From UBA1858 sp963976865 (lineage in GTDB: Bacteria; Pseudomonadota; Gammaproteobacteria; UBA4575), in NCBI GenBank assembly GCA_963976865.1, contig CAXBLY010000001.1:744001-808000 (forward strand): a stretch of 64,000 nt of DNA. Direction: 5' to 3'. Position 1 is the first letter of the stretch; each line of letters begins with the position of its first letter. The notes under the pieces were generated by a model that had not been told where the DNA came from, did not search any database, and saw only the letters and a program-made list of their open reading frames with translations. Positions 62,778 to 64,000 of the stretch are shown one piece after another. Made by a program: the position numbers and the translations under genes.

Positions 62778-64000
62778 TCTGTACTGTTCGAGTGGCTGTC
62801 TAGCGCTTCGCTCAATTGTGAAATGTGCTTAATTGGTGCCTGGCAGCTTGTTCCCTGGCAAATATAGGCTTGTGTTTCTCCGTTAGCTGAAAATTTACAC
62901 TGTAATCCCTCGGGCAGATTTTCTTCATCCACAGGGATAGAAAAAATCATCGTTCCGGGATTACATTGTTGTTGGCAGATCTGCTGCCATTGTTTCATGT
63001 CATTTTTATGGCCACGAATAATAATAGTGATGGGTGGGTGGTTAAGCTCTTCGCTGCAACGTAGCAAAGACGCATGAGCTATTGGCGTGTTTGTGATTTG
63101 CTGGCTTGCAAATTCCAGCGTACGTTCGGCAGCGTTAATGTATCTGGGTTCGGTGAGCAGGTAGCCAAGCCTGAGTAAAGCTGAAGCAGCGATACCATTG
63201 CCAGATGGCGTTGCTTCGTCTGATGTGACTTTTGGTCTTTGTATGAGTGGTTCATGATCGTTGGCAGTAAAATAAAAGCCACCGTGATCTGTATCTTCAA
63301 ACTGCGTTAATATTGTCTCCGCCAGATGTATGGCAAACTGCATATAAAGACTGTGCCAGTGTATCTGTAAATATTCAATCACTGCGTCAAGTAAAAAAGC
63401 GTAGTCATCCAGATATGCATTCAGGTGTGCTTTTTCATCTTTATAGGTAGCGAATAAGCGCCCATGCTGATACATGTCGGTATGTATGAACTGCAGTGCG
63501 CGCTGTGCTGAGGTGAAGTAATCATTATTGTTAAAAATGCGGCTTGCTGTCAGCATCCCTTTAATCATTAAAGCATTCCAGCTGGTGAGTATTTTTTCAT
63601 CCCGGCTGGGGGCAACTCTTGTGACTCTGTGGGAATACAATTTCTCACGTGCCTGTTGCCATAATTTTGAGCACTCGCTTAAATCTAAAGATAACTCCTG
63701 AGCACATTCCTCAAGGCTGGTGAATTCATGCAAATGGTATTTGTCTTCAAAATTGGGACCGCGTTCAATGCCAAAGCGAAGCTTAACGACCGCATATTCT
63801 TTTTCAGTCAGTAAGGATTCCAGTTGCTGTTGTTCCCATACGTAAAATTTCCCTTCCGTGCCTTCGGAATCTGCATCCAGAGAGGAATAGTAACCACCTT
63901 GAGGAGACTGCATATCACGCATGATCCACTGAGCTGTTTCCTGCGCTGCTGTCTTGAAGTAATTATTCTTCGTCGACTGGTATGCCAGGCTGTATAAATC
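62774..64000 (-). CDS. DUF255 (YyaL/SSP411-like) protein, N-terminus outside window
   Basis: The C-terminal 408 residues of a large protein; the frame is open to the right edge, so this is a partial gene, not a short one. Seen: LYSLAYQSTKNNYF, RDMQSPQGGYYSSLDADSEGTEGKFYVW, DEKILTSWNALMIKGM, AYLDDYAFLLDAVIEYLQ, and SGNGIAASALLRLGYL. These are alpha/alpha-toroid marks of the family with an N-terminal thioredoxin domain (expected beyond 64000). Function unknown. Confidence 0.92.
   Translation of the reverse strand, partial: DLYSLAYQSTKNNYFKTAAQETAQWIMRDMQSPQGGYYSSLDADSEGTEGKFYVWEQQQLESLLTEKEYAVVKLRFGIERGPNFEDKYHLHEFTSLEECAQELSLDLSECSKLWQQAREKLYSHRVTRVAPSRDEKILTSWNALMIKGMLTASRIFNNNDYFTSAQRALQFIHTDMYQHGRLFATYKDEKAHLNAYLDDYAFLLDAVIEYLQIHWHSLYMQFAIHLAETILTQFEDTDHGGFYFTANDHEPLIQRPKVTSDEATPSGNGIAASALLRLGYLLTEPRYINAAERTLEFASQQITNTPIAHASLLRCSEELNHPPITIIIRGHKNDMKQWQQICQQQCNPGTMIFSIPVDEENLPEGLQCKFSANGETQAYICQGTSCQAPIKHISQLSEALDSHSNSTD

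Overview
The window is a 64 kb piece of a gammaproteobacterial chromosome with moderate GC (roughly mid-40s percent by eye). It is almost entirely housekeeping: densely packed genes, many ATGA or TAATG stop/start overlaps, and no insertion sequence, prophage, CRISPR array, tRNA or rRNA that I could see. The best taxonomic clue is gene order. The blocks pyrC'-pyrB-pyrR-ruvX-algH-tonB-gshB next to pilGHIJ-chpA, rpe-gph-trpE plus trpGDC-crp(vfr)-osmC-speD-coq7, and zapA-6S RNA plus ygfB-pepP-ubiH-ubiI match, from memory, the arrangement in Pseudomonas and related non-enteric gammaproteobacteria. GC and protein details argue against Pseudomonas itself. I cannot assign a genus.

Layout. 1-4.9 kb (minus strand): pyrimidine genes, ruvX, algH, a TonB-like gene and glutathione synthetase. 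5.0-13.9 kb (plus): a Pil-Chp type IV pilus chemosensory cluster with a giant ChpA kinase of 1812 residues. 13.9-17.2 kb (minus): rsmE and the metK-ahcY methyl-cycle operon. 17.4-25.1 kb (plus): a thioredoxin-fold protein, then tkt-gap-pgk-pyk-fba (class I aldolase), closed by a strong terminator. 25.2-37.8 kb: mixed small operons (bioD, yaiI, slyD-like, a DEAD-box helicase, a NYN protein, a FemAB-like acyltransferase, purC, purEK, acuI-like reductase, a TlpA-like thioredoxin, a SpmA-SpmB fusion, cytochrome c, a CopD-like protein). 37.9-43.3 kb: rpe-gph-trpE-trpG-trpD-trpC. 43.3-47.5 kb: CRP/Vfr, OsmC, speD, coq7, a GlcF-like Fe-S protein and a 2Fe-2S ferredoxin. 47.7-53.1 kb: rplM-rpsI, SYLF protein, an aldolase group with rpiA, ilvA and a lysine-rich histone-like repeat protein. 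53.4-59.8 kb: EVE protein, 6S RNA, zapA and a ZapB-like gene, ygfB-pepP-ubiH-ubiI, a small acidic-tailed protein and a parvulin. 59.9-64 kb: TupBC-like ABC transporter parts, a PCu(A)C copper chaperone, gcvH, tpx and a truncated DUF255 protein.

How the parts fit. The window carries most of the lower sugar-phosphate network (Tkt, Gap, Pgk, Pyk, class I aldolase, Rpe, RpiA, Gph). Two lower-ubiquinone hydroxylases and Coq7 point to aerobic respiration with ubiquinone. The Pil-Chp cluster is the most unusual section: PilJ has lost its periplasmic sensing region, and the cluster has no methyltransferase (PilK/CheR) or methylesterase (ChpB/CheB). Next to it sits a pseudo-dihydroorotase without its metal-binding histidines. 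No new multi-gene system of clearly unknown type is visible. The better leads are the reduced chemosensory array, a possible small RNA upstream of rplM, the histone-like repeat gene with its very AT-rich leader, and a transporter without its binding protein.
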